DNA of 64,000 nt from Fagopyrum homotropicum (lineage: Eukaryota; Streptophyta; Magnoliopsida; Caryophyllales; Polygonaceae): NCBI GenBank assembly GCA_033239125.1, contig BSWB01000001.1, forward strand, positions 28,795,501 through 28,859,500. The letters run 5' to 3'. A model generated the notes under the pieces. The model searched no databases and was not told where the DNA came from. It saw nothing but the letters and a program-made list of their open reading frames with translations. The stretch's first letter is position 1; each line of letters begins with the position of its first letter. Position numbers and translations under genes: made by a program. Positions 35,297-47,120 of the stretch are shown piece by piece.

Positions 35297-36720
35297 CTAC
35301 TCATCGACCCTAGGTGCATCTATCTCAGCATAAAACTCTGGATAGTTCCTCTGGATACTATCCTCAGTCTCCCATGTAGCCTCCTCAGGTCCACGTCTCG
35401 ACCACTGTATCTTCATCATAGGAATGTCCTTCGAACGCAGGCGTCTCACACCTCGCTCTAGGACTGCAATAGGATGCTCAGCAAAGGTGTGATCTGGCTC
35501 CACCACCAAATCATCATAACTCACAATGTGCCGCGGATCTGGTATGTACTCTCTCAGCTGAGACACATGGAACACAGGGTGAATACCCTCTAATCTCGGA
35601 GGCAAAGCTAATCTGTAGGCTGCTCTCCCAACTCTGTCCAAAATCTCAAAAGGACCGACATATCGGGGACTCAACTTCCCCTTTATGCCAAAACGTCTGA
35701 CGCCACGCGTCGGGGATACTCTCAACCAGACATGAACTCCTACTCTGAACTCTAGAGGCCGACGCCTCTTGTCTGCATATGACTTCTGGCGACTCTGTGC
35801 AGCCAGCATCCTCTCTCTAATCAGTGCTACCCGAGCCATATCATCATGAATCTGCTCTGGCGCTATCCCGCTGACACTGCTAGGCTCATCCCAGCATAAA
35901 GGTGTACGACACCTACGTCCATACAGTGCCTCATAGGGGGCCATCCCAATAGATGCATGCCAGCTGTTGTTGTATGAGAACTCAACAAGCGGGAGGTAGT
36001 CAGACCATCCCTGTCCCCAATCCAACACACAAGCTCGCAGCATATCCTCCAAAGTCTGGATAGTCCTCTTTGACTGTCCATCAGTCTGGGGGTGAAACGC
36101 AGTCGTGAAGTGCAGACTCGTCCCTAAAGCAGTCTGAATCTGCTGCCAGAACCTCGAGGTGAATCGCCCATCTCGATCAGAGACGATCGTCCTCGGTACA
36201 CCATGGAGTCTCACTATCTGTCTAGTGTACTCCTTAGCTAATCTACTCACAGGCCACGTCTCTCTAATAGGAATGAAACGTGCCGTCTTCGTCAATCTAT
36301 CAACAACAACCCAAATGGCATCAAAACTCCTACTAGGTCTCAGTCCCGTCACAAAGTCCATGGAGACGTCCTCCCACTTCCACTGCGGTACTGGCAGTGG
36401 ATGGAGCTCACCTCCAGGTCTGCAATGCTCTATCTTGACCTGCTGACAGGTCGCACACTGAGCCACGAATCTGGCTACATTGGGCTTCAGTCCTCCCAAC
36501 CAATATGAACGTCTCACATCATGGTACATCTTACTCGTACCTGGATGTACAGAGTAGGTGTACTGTGAGCCTCCTGTAAGATCCTCTATCTCAACTCTGC
36601 ATCAGCAGGAACACAAATGCGATCATGTCGCCTCATCACTCCATCAGCTCCAATGGAAAATTGTGGTGCCTCTCCACGAGACATCCTCTTTGTAATCCTC
36701 ATCAAGGTCGGGCAGGTCCC
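35297..36720 (-). pseudogene. D integrase with chromodomain-like tail; catalytic Glu replaced by Lys
   Basis: Integrase open for 410 codons from 36529. It shows CATCQQVKIEHC (zinc region), MDFVTGLRPSRSFDAIWVVVDRLTK (first Asp), IVSDRDGRF (second Asp) and TDGQSKRTIQTLED. Thirty-five residues after the second Asp, where the family has Glu (GQSER), the codon at 36068-36070 encodes Lys. The C-terminus has the GPF/Y-type segment (GKLSPRYVGPFEI) and ends in a chromodomain-like block VQW-type (MKIQWSRRGPEEATWETEDSI), which defines chromoviruses and is thought to direct insertion to heterochromatin. Frame loss near 36530-36720 separates it from RNase H. Confidence 0.9.
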
Positions 36721-37814
36721 CTACTTCTGTTGGATCTTATCCAACAAACCAGGTAAAACCTCTAAGGCATACAACTGGGCATCCTCATCAGGAAACTGGA
36801 TGTCCATCTCTAGCCAAGCTAGATCCCTCTGAAGCTGAGGCTGTACAGTCAATCTCGCAATCGCCTTCTCTCGAGGCGTCTTTCTGCTCAAGGCGTCAGC
36901 AACCACGTTCGCCTTTCCAGGATGATACAAAATCTCAAGGTCAAAGTCCTTGATCAACTCAAGCCATCGACGTTGGCGGTTCAACTCCCGCTGCGTGAAA
37001 ATATACTTCAGACTCTTATGGTCTGTGAAGATCTGACATGTAGCACCATACAAGTAATGTCTCCAAATCTTCAAAGCATGCACTACCGCCGCTAACTCCA
37101 AATCATGAGTCGGGTAGTTCTCCTCATACGTCTTCAACTGTCGAGACGCATATGCAATCACTCTACCTCTCTGCATCAACACACATCCCAAGCCTAGCTT
37201 GGATGCATCACTGTAGACCACAAAATCATCAGATCCCTCTGGCTGTGCCAGGACAGGAGCAGAAGTCAAACGCCTCTTCAACTCCTCAAATCTTTGAGCA
37301 CACTGGTCGGTCCACGCAAACCTGGTAGTCTTCCTCAAAAGACTCGTCAGTGGACGGGCAATCACAAAAAATCCCTCCACAAAGCGTCTATAGTAACCGG
37401 CTAGGCCAAGAAAGCTACGCACTTCCTTGACATTTGTCGGTGTCGTCCATGCAGCAACATAGTCGATATTCGCCGGGTCAACCATAACCCCATCGGCGGA
37501 GACGATGTTTCCAAGGAAAGTAACCTCAGACATCCAGAACTCACACTTAGAGAGCTTAGCGTACAACTCTCTATCCCTCAAAACCTACAAAACCGTCCTC
37601 AGATGACCGGTATGCTCCTCTCTACTACGAGAGTACACTAAAATATCATCAATAAAGACCACCACAAACTGATCAAGGAAGTCGATGAATATACTGTTCA
37701 TCAAATCCATAAAGACTGCTGGGGCATTCGTCAGCCCAAATGGCATCACTACAAACTCGTAGTGTCCATAACGGGTACGAAATGCCGTCCTGTGTACGTC
37801 CTGCTCTCTCACCC
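36721..37814 (-). pseudogene. D RT C-terminal half and RNase H
   Basis: RT fingers/palm: FRTRYGHYEFVVMPFGLTNAPAVFMDLMN and active site FIDDILVYS (37585-37818). A TAG at 37585-37587 is followed by LSKCEFWMSEVTFLGNIVS, VRSFLGLAGYYRRFVEGF, then RNase H (VYSDASKLGLGCVLMQRG, FTDHKSLKYIFTQRELNRQRRWLELI, ADALSR). A TAG at 36721-36723 ends it. The order and motifs are standard for Ty3 RT-RNase H. Confidence 0.92.
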
Positions 37815-38861
37815 TCAACTGGTGATATCCAAGCGCAAATCAATCAGGGAGAAAACTGTAGCTCCCTGAAGCTGATCAAGTAGATCGTCAATACGAGGCA
37901 ATGGACACCTGTTCTTGACGGTCACCTTGTTCAACTCTCTGTAATCTATGTATAACCTCAAAGATCCGTCCTTCTTCCGCACGAAGAGGACAGGTGCACC
38001 CCATGGTGAAACACTAGGGCGTATGAAGCCCTTCTGAGCCAACTCCTCGAGTTGCTTCTTCAACTCCAACATCTCGACAGGTGCCATACGGTATGGGGCC
38101 TTCGAGATGGGTCGCGTGCCAGGCTCTAACTCTATGCTGAAGTCCACACTCCGCTGAGGCGGCAAACTCGACGGCTCAGCAAACACATCTGTAAACTCGC
38201 AGACTACTGGAATATCCTCTAGAGTTGGACTCTCTCCATCCTTCATGGCGTAGCACCAGAAGGCATCACATCCCTGTGCAATCAACCTAGCTGCCCGTAC
38301 GGCACTAATAACTGAACCTGTCTTCCCAAGGTCCCAACCCCGGAAGACCTCAATCTGACCAACCTCGGTAGAGACTGTAACAGTCCGCCTACCCACATCC
38401 AAAACTGCATGGTGTCTACGCATCCAGTCCATACCTAATATGACTTCTTCATGCATCAATGACATGACTAAGAAGTCAACAAGTAAAACACGAGTCCCTA
38501 ATCGAAGGGGACAACTACGTATCTCACGGGTACCTCTGACCCGACTACCATCAGGTAACCCTATAGTAAAGGGTATCCCCTCTATGGTAGCTAAACTCAG
38601 ACGCTCAACACAAGTATCAGAAATAAAGGAATGCGTAGCACCAGTATCAAACAAAACTCTAACAGGTAAACCATGAAGTAAAATGGTACCTATAGCAGCC
38701 GGTGCAGGTGGATCCTCTGCACTCCTCAACTCAAAAGCTCGCCCTCGGGCTCCTCTAGCATCACTGGTGCCAACGTCTCTACCTCTACCTCTACTCGGTC
38801 CTGGAGCAGAACCCTGAGTAGATGGACGCTCTGGGACCCTCTGCTGTCCCTGTATCTGCTG
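37815..38861 (-). pseudogene. D aspartic protease and RT N-terminal half
   Basis: Protease: LFDTGATHSFISDTCVERL with the catalytic DTGA, then VILGMDWM. RT begins near APYRMAPVEMLELKKQLEELAQKGFIRPSVSPWGAPVLFVRKKDGS and continues through IDYRELNKVTVKNRCPLPRIDDLLDQLQGA. A one-base deletion near 37826 (in the usual DLRSGYHQLR block) breaks the frame. Confidence 0.92.
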
Positions 38862-40105
38862 CTAAGGTGTCCTCTGACCACCTCCTGCTACACTGGCAGG
38901 GGAAGAACCCTGCTGGGATGCTACTCCTCTCTGCCTACAAAAGGCAGCTCGATGTCCCTGTCGGCCACAGGTAAAACAAGTTACAATTGGTCTAGGACAA
39001 GCTGACCTCAGATGGCCAGGGTCTCCACAAATGTAACACTGACGTCCCTTGTCTGTAGTCTGTGCAGATGAGGGGTAACTCTGACGTCTCTGGTCTCGTC
39101 TAGAACCAGAAGCTCCTCCAACTCCACTGGTCTGCCCAGTGCGCTGCCTCTTCTCAAACCGTCCAGTCTGAGAAGCCCTCCTCTGACTAGCTCGCTCCCT
39201 CTCATAAGCAGAAGCCCGGTCCTGATAGTCAGCAAGGGACTCGCAATGGAATCCCGCCATATATAAACGTGTGCTCTCCCTCAGACGACGGGAGAACAAG
39301 TACACATGCTGGTCCTCAGATGGTGCAGCTGGACCCAACAAAGCTAACTCGGTCTGAAAATGGCGGATGGCATCAGTAATAGGCACATCCTCAAAGCCGG
39401 CCTCCACAAAATCCTGCAGCTTCTCCCTCCTCAGTGAGGCAGGGTAGACCTGCTCTCTAATCATGCGTCTCATGTGGTCATAACTGGTAGCTCTAGTCCG
39501 GACAGTCCTCCACCACTGGTGTGTGCCAGGTCACGGAATAGAGACTGAACTAGCTCTATCCGTCTGTCCTCAGGACATCTAATAGACTCCAAGGCTGAGT
39601 CTACATGCCCAATCCACACCTCAATCTCTAACCCTATCGCTCCTGAGAAGTGTGGCACTCCCTGCTGGTGAAATGCCTTCAACTAGGCATCTGGTTGAGG
39701 CCCTCTGGTCTCCACCGGGACTCGAACTGGATCCACCACACGTGCAGGTGCAGCTGGTACCCGGGTCGCTCCCTGGGATCTCTCAGAAGATCCCTCAGGT
39801 ACTGGTAAATCCGGGGCTCGCTTTCCAGCCCTAATATCCTCCTCAAAACGTCGGAGGTACTCTCTGAACTCCGGTCCTCCCGTGGAGACACGGTCAGCGT
39901 CATCAGACTGAGCTCGATGTGAATGATGTCTCACAGATACACTGCTCCTCGTCTCTGGGACGACGCTCTCTGCAACCTCCTCATGTATCTCCTCCACCAC
40001 TGGTGGGTCAACAGCGGGAACTGGTCCCTCACCTACCACACCCGGAGGACGGGGTGGCCTACCTCTACCTCTGCGTACAACGGCAGGAGCTCTAGTCCGA
40101 GCCAT
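38862..40105 (-). pseudogene. gag: D gag with two zinc knuckles
   Basis: The start is at 40103-40105 (MARTRAPAVVRRGRGRPP); B has the matching MAQTRATSAIGRIRGRPP at 45019. A TAG at 39683-39685 and a frameshift near 39500 break it. The remaining part has the gag core (ESTRLYMAGFHCESLADYQDRASAYE) and two CCHC knuckles (CYICGDPGHLRSAC and CFTCGRQGHRAAFC). A TAG at 38862-38864 separates it from protease. Gag packages the genomic RNA. Confidence 0.9.
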
Positions 40106-40154
40106 CTGCGGGGTATGCACACCTAACTTATAAGGCTCTATGTAGGCCATAGGT

Positions 40155-40156
40155 AT

Positions 40157-40227
<71 letters not shown>
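40155..40227. repeat. (TA)n microsatellite in the D leader
   Basis: About 36 TA units, uninterrupted, just upstream of the gag start in the sense direction. It lies between the PBS and gag, so it would be in the RNA leader. Confidence 0.95.
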
Positions 40228-40230
<3 letters not shown>

Positions 40231-40434
40231 TCAACACAACACATACATAATCCATCATACATATATACATATCTATACTGCAGAGATCCATAGCAGGAGT
40301 GGCGACTTCTCGTACATCTAACCCAAAACCATATTTAAAACCAAAACCTTTTGAAAAAGTCAGACCCCGTCGGGTTCTGTTTATTTTACCTATCAGACCT
40401 CATTGCAGGTAGCAAGTGCCATTGTTGTCAACCT

Positions 40435-40448
40435 GGGCTCTGATACCA
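40435..40448 (-). other. D primer-binding site (tRNA-Met type)
   Basis: GGGCTCTGATACCA, the complement of TGGTATCAGAGCCC, four bases from the 5' LTR edge at 40453. This is the initiator tRNA-Met primer used by chromoviruses and copia elements. Confidence 0.92.
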
Positions 40449-40452
40449 ACTT

Positions 40453-42102
40453 TGTAACACCCCGAATCCGCGGGACTCGGGATGTCACATTGGGCTAGGA
40501 TCTCACAATGGATCCTGACCCTAGCCTGACAACAAGTTCACTGGACCTTACAACATGACACTGACAGATATGAAAACAAATACATAAAACTGTATAAACT
40601 GTACATCCCAAAAGGTAAGACCACATAGCCGAGTACAAACATCACACCTCACGCAGGAGGTAACAAAAGACCATCCTCACACAGGAGGGAAAAGATAAAC
40701 AACCCAAAAACCCACAACAACCTATGTACGAGACGTCCTCGGCCTGCCAACCTGCTAGATCACCCAACAGCATGCCTATCCTGTAGGGCATCTACAACAT
40801 GGTAATAACCATTAGCTATCCATATACATATATAGAGTAATGCATAAGCACAATCACACATAGGGAAAGATAAACATATCAGCATGCTTTCACTCATTTA
40901 CCCATTTATTCATTTCAATATAATGGTCATTCACTCAAATCATATAGATATAATATATATGAAACTAGGTGACACGAGGACCGATACATCCTCGCCTCTG
41001 AGCCTGCTAGCCAGCCGTACTAGTATCGGTCACACAATCCGTGTACCCTATGGGAGTGGATTGCGCCCTTCCTGTAAACCGGTCTGGCCTGACATCAGAG
41101 AACCTCCCAGACTCCACGGCGGGATGAAAGGGAAAGGTTATCACAGCCACGCAGTGGGGCAATCAATAGAACATAGGTCGGTAAATACGATATCACATGC
41201 TATCATAGCAAACATATAAGGCACACACCACTCATACAAACACCCCATATAAGGATGGTAGCTAAGTAAGTCCTACAGACTTACCTCAACCTCGTATAGA
41301 GCTCAACCACAACTGGATCACCTCAACACTGGAGGAACAAAACAGCTTATAGACAAGGCATAAAGAGATGTCACATCTCTTATCAAACAAAGGGTCACAC
41401 CTAGACCCAAAGGGATCCATAGAGATCATATACATCCTATATCCTCGAATAACATGCTAAGCCTAAAAGCCACATCAGGGCATAAATCCAACTCATGATA
41501 TCATCATCAAATAAAAGCCCATAAATACCAGAATAATGCAACGAGCATAATGGAAATTCCAATTATCCATTTTAACCAACTCAAGGTCAAATTATACTAA
41601 CCCGCAAAACGGAAAACGAATAAATTCATAACTTATTCGTTACTAACCCGATATACGAACCGGAAGAAGATCCAGACTCCTAGCGATACGGGGAGTAAGA
41701 GCGCGGTATGAAACCTTACATTTGATGACTTGCGGTGGTCCGTCGGCGTTCCGATAGCGGTAAACGGAAGCTTTACCAAAAAGTTAACAAACGGGAAAAG
41801 TATTTGTACCACGATGTAAAGAACAATATAAGGGACTCATTGGTACAAACGGATTTGAAATTGGATCGAAAGTGAAAGGTGGGTAAGAGATCGTAAGTAA
41901 GTCGGCGTACTCTCGCTCGTATTCTCTGAAGTTCGAATAAGAAGGTGAAAGGTGGAAGATGAAGTATGCAGCCGCCTCCTCTCATACATATATATATATA
42001 ATAATATAATATAATAATATATAATATGCAACTGCTGTACACCTCAATCCTTTACAATTTCAATTGTAAGGTGAGATTGAAAAGAGAGTCCTGCAGCCGA
42101 CT

Positions 42103-42145
<43 letters not shown>

Positions 42146-42442
42146 GTTAACCCAAGATATTTAATTAAAAAGCGGTTACAATTTCGGGTCTCCAAATTTT
42201 ATCAAATTGGAATAGAAAATCCGGAATTTTATCGGGATAATTAATCCATAATTATCTCGTAAAAGGGGTATCCCTAAACCGCATTTCTTAACCGCTAAGA
42301 ATCGGAATAGCGACTCTTTTGTTTGTTTCGTCTTTTTATATTATTTCACATCTAGGACATATCCGATGTCCCGATCATTTCTCTCAACTACAACTTTATT
42401 TATTGGAGCTCTCAAATTCTCTAAATAACACCGGTTATTACA
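40453..42442 (-). repeat. D 5' LTR
   Basis: Pair of 32768-34752. Its (TA)n tract near 42108-42140 is longer and the one near 41990-42000 shorter than in the other LTR. Mini-exon module at 40781-41346. Confidence 0.95.
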
Positions 42443-42529
42443 ACACTGCTGGGCTGTTGTGGGTAAGCGAACTGGGCTCCTTAAGGTAGGAACAGTGGGC
42501 TGAAACAAGCAAGAAAGATGGGCTGAATT

Positions 42530-42680
42530 GCTTGTCAAAAATCTGTCAAAACTCGTCATGGCCTTGTCAGGCCCATGAATGAGTTTGTCACAGATTTGTC
42601 GGGCTTTGTCATGGCCTCGTCTCAGCTTAGTCATGGTCTCGTCACAACTTGTCATGATCTCGTCACAGATTGTCATCGAT
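42530..42680 (-). repeat. Degenerate GTCATGGCCTCGTC-type repeats in C
   Basis: Words such as TTGTCATGGCCTCGTC, AGTCATGGTCTCGTCA and TTGTCATGATCTCGTCA follow each other about every 15-25 bp. E has related words at about 57395-57445. They lie in the upstream part of the LTR. Confidence 0.6.
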
Positions 42681-42693
42681 AAGAATGAATTAT

Positions 42694-42900
42694 AATAACT
42701 AGGGTTTGATATAAATCTATCATTTCATGTGAATTAAATTCTACATAAAATAATAGATAATTATAAGGATTAGAGTTTGATATAATTTTATCATTTTATG
42801 TGAATTAAATTCTACATAAAATAATGGATATTTCTAAGGATTAGAGTTTGATATAATTTTATCATTTTATGTGAATTAGCTTCTACATAAAATAATGAAA
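42694..42900 (-). repeat. 71-bp tandem repeat, three units, in C
   Basis: Units start at about 42694, 42765 and 42836 and share TTTGATATAATTTTATCATT followed by ATGTGAATTAAATTCTACAT. It lies near the LTR start in the sense direction. E has only partly similar words there. Confidence 0.85.
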
Positions 42901-42980
42901 TTTGTGAAGGAAGAGATACTAGATAGAATGGGAAACCGTCAACGGCGGAATTAGACGGAATAAAAATTCCGGATATTACA

Positions 42981-44718
42981 AGAGAAATGATCAGAACATC
43001 GGACATGTCCTAGATATGAAATAACATGGAAAGGCAAAACGGCCAAAATAGTCTCTATTTTTTTTAAGACAACTTAGGAATACACGTTTTTCGAGGCAAT
43101 TGTGGAATAATTATCCCTACAATATTCCAGATTTATTATTCCAATTTCGAGAAGTTTGGAGAAGGGGGTTCAACCCGCCTTTGGATCAGTTAAAGGATAA
43201 TTATCGACTTTGTTAAAGGATAATTATCGTCTTCGCAATAAATAGCGGAAAATCGTTTATTAATTTATTTCCTTTCACGTTTCCTCGTAAAACCTCTGAT
43301 TTCTCTCAACCTGCAAACTCAGATATACTTTCCGTTTCTAATCCGATTTCAATTCCGTTTGAGTTTCTGGATTCCTCTCTTCATTCTCTTAATATTGGTA
43401 CCGAGTTTTTGCATTTCCGAGCATATGAAGACCTGGTCGAGCCTATATGTCACCAGGACGGTTCCGTCGCTCAAACTCTGGTGAATTTGATGTTTTCCAA
43501 GCGTAGCCTGCGTTGTTGTGATTCCGAAACTTCTTTCAGATCGTCAATTGAGTTAGTAACGAATAAGTTATTAATTTATTCGTTTTCCGTACTACGATTT
43601 GGCTTAAGATTGACCTTAGGCTTGTCAAAATGGATAATTAGAAATTCCATTATAGTCGTTATATTATTCTGGTGTTTATGGGTTATTTGTTTGATGAAAT
43701 CTAATGACAGTAGGGTTTAGAAATTACTTGCGGGCAAAATGTTATTCTGGTGAAATTTAATTAATTAATTAAAAGTGAATTAATTAAATTAGGAGAATTG
43801 AGATTGAGTAATGCTGATTAGATGCTACCTTGAGATTTGAGGAATTGTGAGTTTTGTTGAGATATCGAGGTTTAGATTCGAGTTATGGTTTGGGGATGGC
43901 TATGGGGTTAAGAGGTGGAATCTTCTAACCTTGGATCACGTTTGACTTATTTTTATGTCTTGTTAATGCAGGCGTTGATCGTTTCGTCGAGGGGAAGACG
44001 TGACGTGGGTTTGATTGTGTGTTGTGGTTGTGTGTGTGCATATGTGTGTTGCATTGGTAACCTAACTGGACTAGGATGACCCTATGTGCATATTATTGGC
44101 CCAAGTGTATGATAACGGACGGTGATGACTTGTCTAGCCCAAAATTAGGAGGCTAGGGAGGTTCTCTACGACCAGATTTCCGGGTGGTGATGATTGAAAC
44201 CTTTCCAAACCTGAGGGGAATAGGGCAGAGGCATTGGGAGTTTACTCTGCGTGTCACAAGGAAATGAATTAGTAATGATATAACTTAATTAAAAATAATA
44301 AATGGTTGTGTGTTTGACATTGCATGATATGATATCATGATGTGATATATGTGCTACGACTTCATTCTTATCTATGATATGTTAGCTAACGATCCATACC
44401 GTGTTGTAGATCTTCAGCAGGATAGGAAGACTGTAGGAGTGAGTCAGATGGGTGATCAACCGAGGGCTTCCGCACACTAGGTTGTGCGAGGGTTATGGGA
44501 TCTTTTGTATACATTTGTGTATGGTGTTGCCGTTTTGTACTCAGATGTGTTTTATAAACCTTTTGATGTATATATTTAATACAATTTTATGTATTTGGTT
44601 TTAATCTATTTGTGCCTTGTTGTAAGATCCAGTGAACTTGTTGTTAGGCTAGGGTCAGGATCCACTGTGAGATCCTAGCCCAGTAGCGCCCCGAATCCCG
44701 CGAATTTGGGGTGTTACA
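42981..44718 (+). repeat. B 5' LTR, part 2
   Basis: Resumes after C with the AGAGA duplication (42981-42985) and AATGATCAGAACATCGGACAT, parallel to 49825-49850, and ends GGTGTTACA. It lacks about 65 bp present in the 3' LTR at 50890-50955, which removes the mini-exon end and its donor. The acceptors at 43971 and 44420 remain. Confidence 0.88.
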
Positions 44719-44722
44719 AAGT

Positions 44723-44736
44723 TGGTATCATAGCTT
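44723..44736 (+). other. B primer-binding site
   Basis: TGGTATCATAGCTT, the tRNA-Met primer site with a few changes, four bases after the LTR end. Confidence 0.85.
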
Positions 44737-45018
44737 AGGTTGACAACAATGGCACTTGCAATCTGCAATGAAGGTCGAATAAATAAATAAATAAAACCCG
44801 AAAGGGGTGTGACTTTTCACAAGGATTTTTATTTTTGAGAAGTGTACAACTGTTTTGGGATAGTGTGTACGGGAAGTCATCACCGTTCTGAGGATCTCAA
44901 TAGTATATATATATATATATTATGTGTTGTTGTGCATGTATGTTGGATTTGAGTATTATAAATATATCTATGGATATGACATTATGTAGTCATTTACGTA
45001 GCTATGATATTATCGCTG

Positions 45019-45850
45019 ATGGCTCAGACTAGAGCAACATCTGCTATAGGACGGATAAGAGGTAGACCACCTCTATCTCCGGTAATCGTAAGTCGTGAAC
45101 GAGTTGGTTGACCTCCAATCGCGAGAGGTCGGGGTTAAGTCCCCATTGCTGATTCGCCAAAGGTGGAAGACCAAGTTATGAAAGACGTTGAGAATGTAAT
45201 TTTCCAGGTTGTCGGCGACGTGTGGATCGCATTAAGGAACGAGATAGTTACCCTACTTAGATTGTGGAGTACCCAAGTTGCACCTCGATGAAGCAACCAA
45301 CTTGAGAAGACGTCTAGCGTGTAACAAAAGTGGCGAAGAAAGAAAGACGCATTCCATATCCTTCGGCATCACTAGATCCGTTGAGGTGTTGTAAAAGGTG
45401 ATTTCGGTGTTAGTTACACCAAAGAGGACGGATAATGTTGTTAAGGCTCAAGAGAAGCCAAGAACACAAATGCCAGATGTATGATTGAAGATTTACAATT
45501 ACTAGAGAGTATTGGTATGAAAATGTACAAACATCATTGAAGTCGATATGTCGTTCAAGGGATAAACGGTTTGAGAAAAGATAAACCTGATTGGAGGGGT
45601 TGTTTGGTCTAATAAGCCAAAGAAGTGACAAAGATTAGAGTATACCAATATTACGAGTGGAGCTTATGATAATGACGAGGTTCGATAGAGAAACGAACGG
45701 GTTATTCCGGTATATGATATCTTCCTTCGTGGGATCCTGTACCGAGACGAAGTCGAGGTAATAGATGTGTGAATAGTATCGTGAATACCTAAGATATTCA
45801 CTTGTGAGCGTTGGATTTGAAGAGTCGACATCACCAACTACTGTAGGTAC
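45019..45850 (+). pseudogene. gag: B gag remnant
   Basis: The ATG at 45019 begins MAQTRATSAIGRIRGRPP, matching D's gag start. After about 30 codons the frame is lost, and only short stretches resemble gag. I could not find intact zinc knuckles. Confidence 0.6.
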
Positions 45851-46560
45851 CATTTAAATTAATGGTTTACCTGTCAGAGATTTTTGTGATACGAGTGCTA
45901 TGCACTTATTGATTTTCGTCTTATGTGTTGAGCATTTGGTTTTAGATACAATAGAAGGGATACCCTTTATTATAGGGTTACCGGATGATAGTAGGGTCCG
46001 AGGTACCCACGAGATACGTGTTTGTCCCATTCATTAGGGACTTGTGATTTGCTTGTTGACTTCCTTATCATGCCGCTAGTGCATGAGGAAGTCATTCTGG
46101 GTATGGATTGGATGGATAGACATCGTGTTGTGTTAGATGTATGTAGTTGGACCGTGACGGTCTCTACCGAGTTAGGTCAGATTGAGATTTTTTGAGGTTG
46201 GGACCTTGGAAATACGGGTATGGTTATTAGCGTAGTCCGAGCAGTGAGGTTGATTGCACAAGGTGCAAAGCCTTCTAGTGTTATTCCATGAAGGGGGGGG
46301 GGGGGAGAGTCCAATGTTAGAGGATATCTGTGTGGTTCGCGAGTTTTTGGATGTGTTTGCCGAACCATCCAGTTTTCCGCCTCAAAGGAGCGTGGACTTG
46401 GCATAGAGTTGAAGTTGGGGACAAGACCGATCACGTAGGCCCCATACCGTATGATACCTGTCAAGTTTTTAGAGCTGAAGAAGTAGTTCGAGGAGTTGGC
46501 TGAGAAGGGCTTTTATCCGCCATAACATATCCCCGTGGGGAGCACCTGTCCTATTCGTAT
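45851..46560 (+). pseudogene. B protease and RT start, decayed
   Basis: Pieces parallel to D: a damaged protease active site near 45880, the IEGIPF, LPDDSRVRGT and SLMHEEVILGMDWM region near 45950-46110, and the EL-GTRPITxAPYRMxPVxxL region near 46400-46480. It is interrupted by stops, frameshifts and a run of 13 G at 46293-46305. Confidence 0.65.
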
Positions 46561-46577
46561 GGAAGAAGGACAGATCA

Positions 46578-47120
46578 TTGATATTGTGCATAGACTACAA
46601 AGAGCTGAACAAGGTGACCATTAAGAACAAGTATCCTTTGGCCCGCATTGATAATTTGTTAGATCAACTTCAAGGAGCGACTATGGTCTCCAAAATTGAC
46701 TTGTGCTCGGGTTATCACCTGTTGAGGGTGACAGAGCAGGATGTGCATAAGAGAGCAGGATATCCTAGTGTACTCTCGTAGCAAAGAGGATCACACAGGA
46801 TATATGAGGACATTGATGCAGTTTTGAGGGATTGAGAACTGTATGTCAAGTTCTCTAAGTGCGAGTTCTGGATGCCAGAGGTATCATTTCTGGGTCATGT
46901 TGTCTCCGTCAATGGGATCAAGGTTGATCCGGCAAAGATAGAGTCAGTAGCAGCGTGGATGACACCGTCGAACGTCAAGGAAGTACGCAACTTTTTTGGC
47001 CTAGCCAGTTATTACCGACGATTTATGGAGGGATTCTCTGTGATTGCCCGTTCACTTAAGAAGTCTGTTGAGGAAGACTACCCGGTTTGTATGGTCCGAG
47101 CCGTGTACTCAGAGTTATGA
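46578..47120 (+). pseudogene. B RT with the catalytic palm deleted
   Basis: IDYKELNKVTIKNKYPLARIDNLLDQLQGAT and KIDLCSGYHLLRVTEQDVHK are followed directly by the DILVYSRSKEDHTGY region. About 45 residues, which in D hold MPFGLTNAPAVF and FIDD, are missing. Then come SKCEFWMPEVSFLGHVVSVNG and VRNFFGLASYYRRFMEGFSVI. It cannot encode active RT. Confidence 0.8.

Larger units (their letters stand above)
32768..42442 (-). mobile_element. Element D: young Tekay/Del-like chromovirus
   Basis: TSD ACACT at 32763-32767 and 42443-42447, within solo LTR C. The 3' LTR is 32768-34752 and the 5' LTR 40453-42442. By eye they differ at roughly two dozen substitutions plus TA-repeat length, so this is the youngest large insertion along with H. 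The order on the minus strand is PBS, gag with two zinc knuckles, protease, RT, RNase H, integrase and a C-terminal chromodomain-like tail. At least four TAG stops and three frameshifts break the frame. Confidence 0.95.
30246..42980 (-). mobile_element. Element C: solo LTR of a chromovirus-like family, split by D
   Basis: Perfect TSD AGAGA at 30241-30245 and 42981-42985. With D removed it is about 3.05 kb (30246-32767 plus 42448-42980). It starts TGTAACACCCC and ends GGATATTACA, so the sense strand is minus. The length and the first 1.7 kb match the LTR of E (54659-57622, 2.96 kb), and there is no internal region. It is therefore a solo LTR left by LTR-LTR recombination. It carries the predicted mini-exon module at 30535-31040. 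Confidence 0.88.

Noticed and set aside
40155..40227. Long (TA)n tract considered as a replication or regulatory element
   Set aside because: The TA tracts in D's LTRs also vary in length between the two copies, so microsatellite expansion is enough.
46293..46305. A run of 13 G in B's protease region
   Set aside because: Probably homopolymer slippage or a sequencing/assembly error in decayed sequence; no sign of function.
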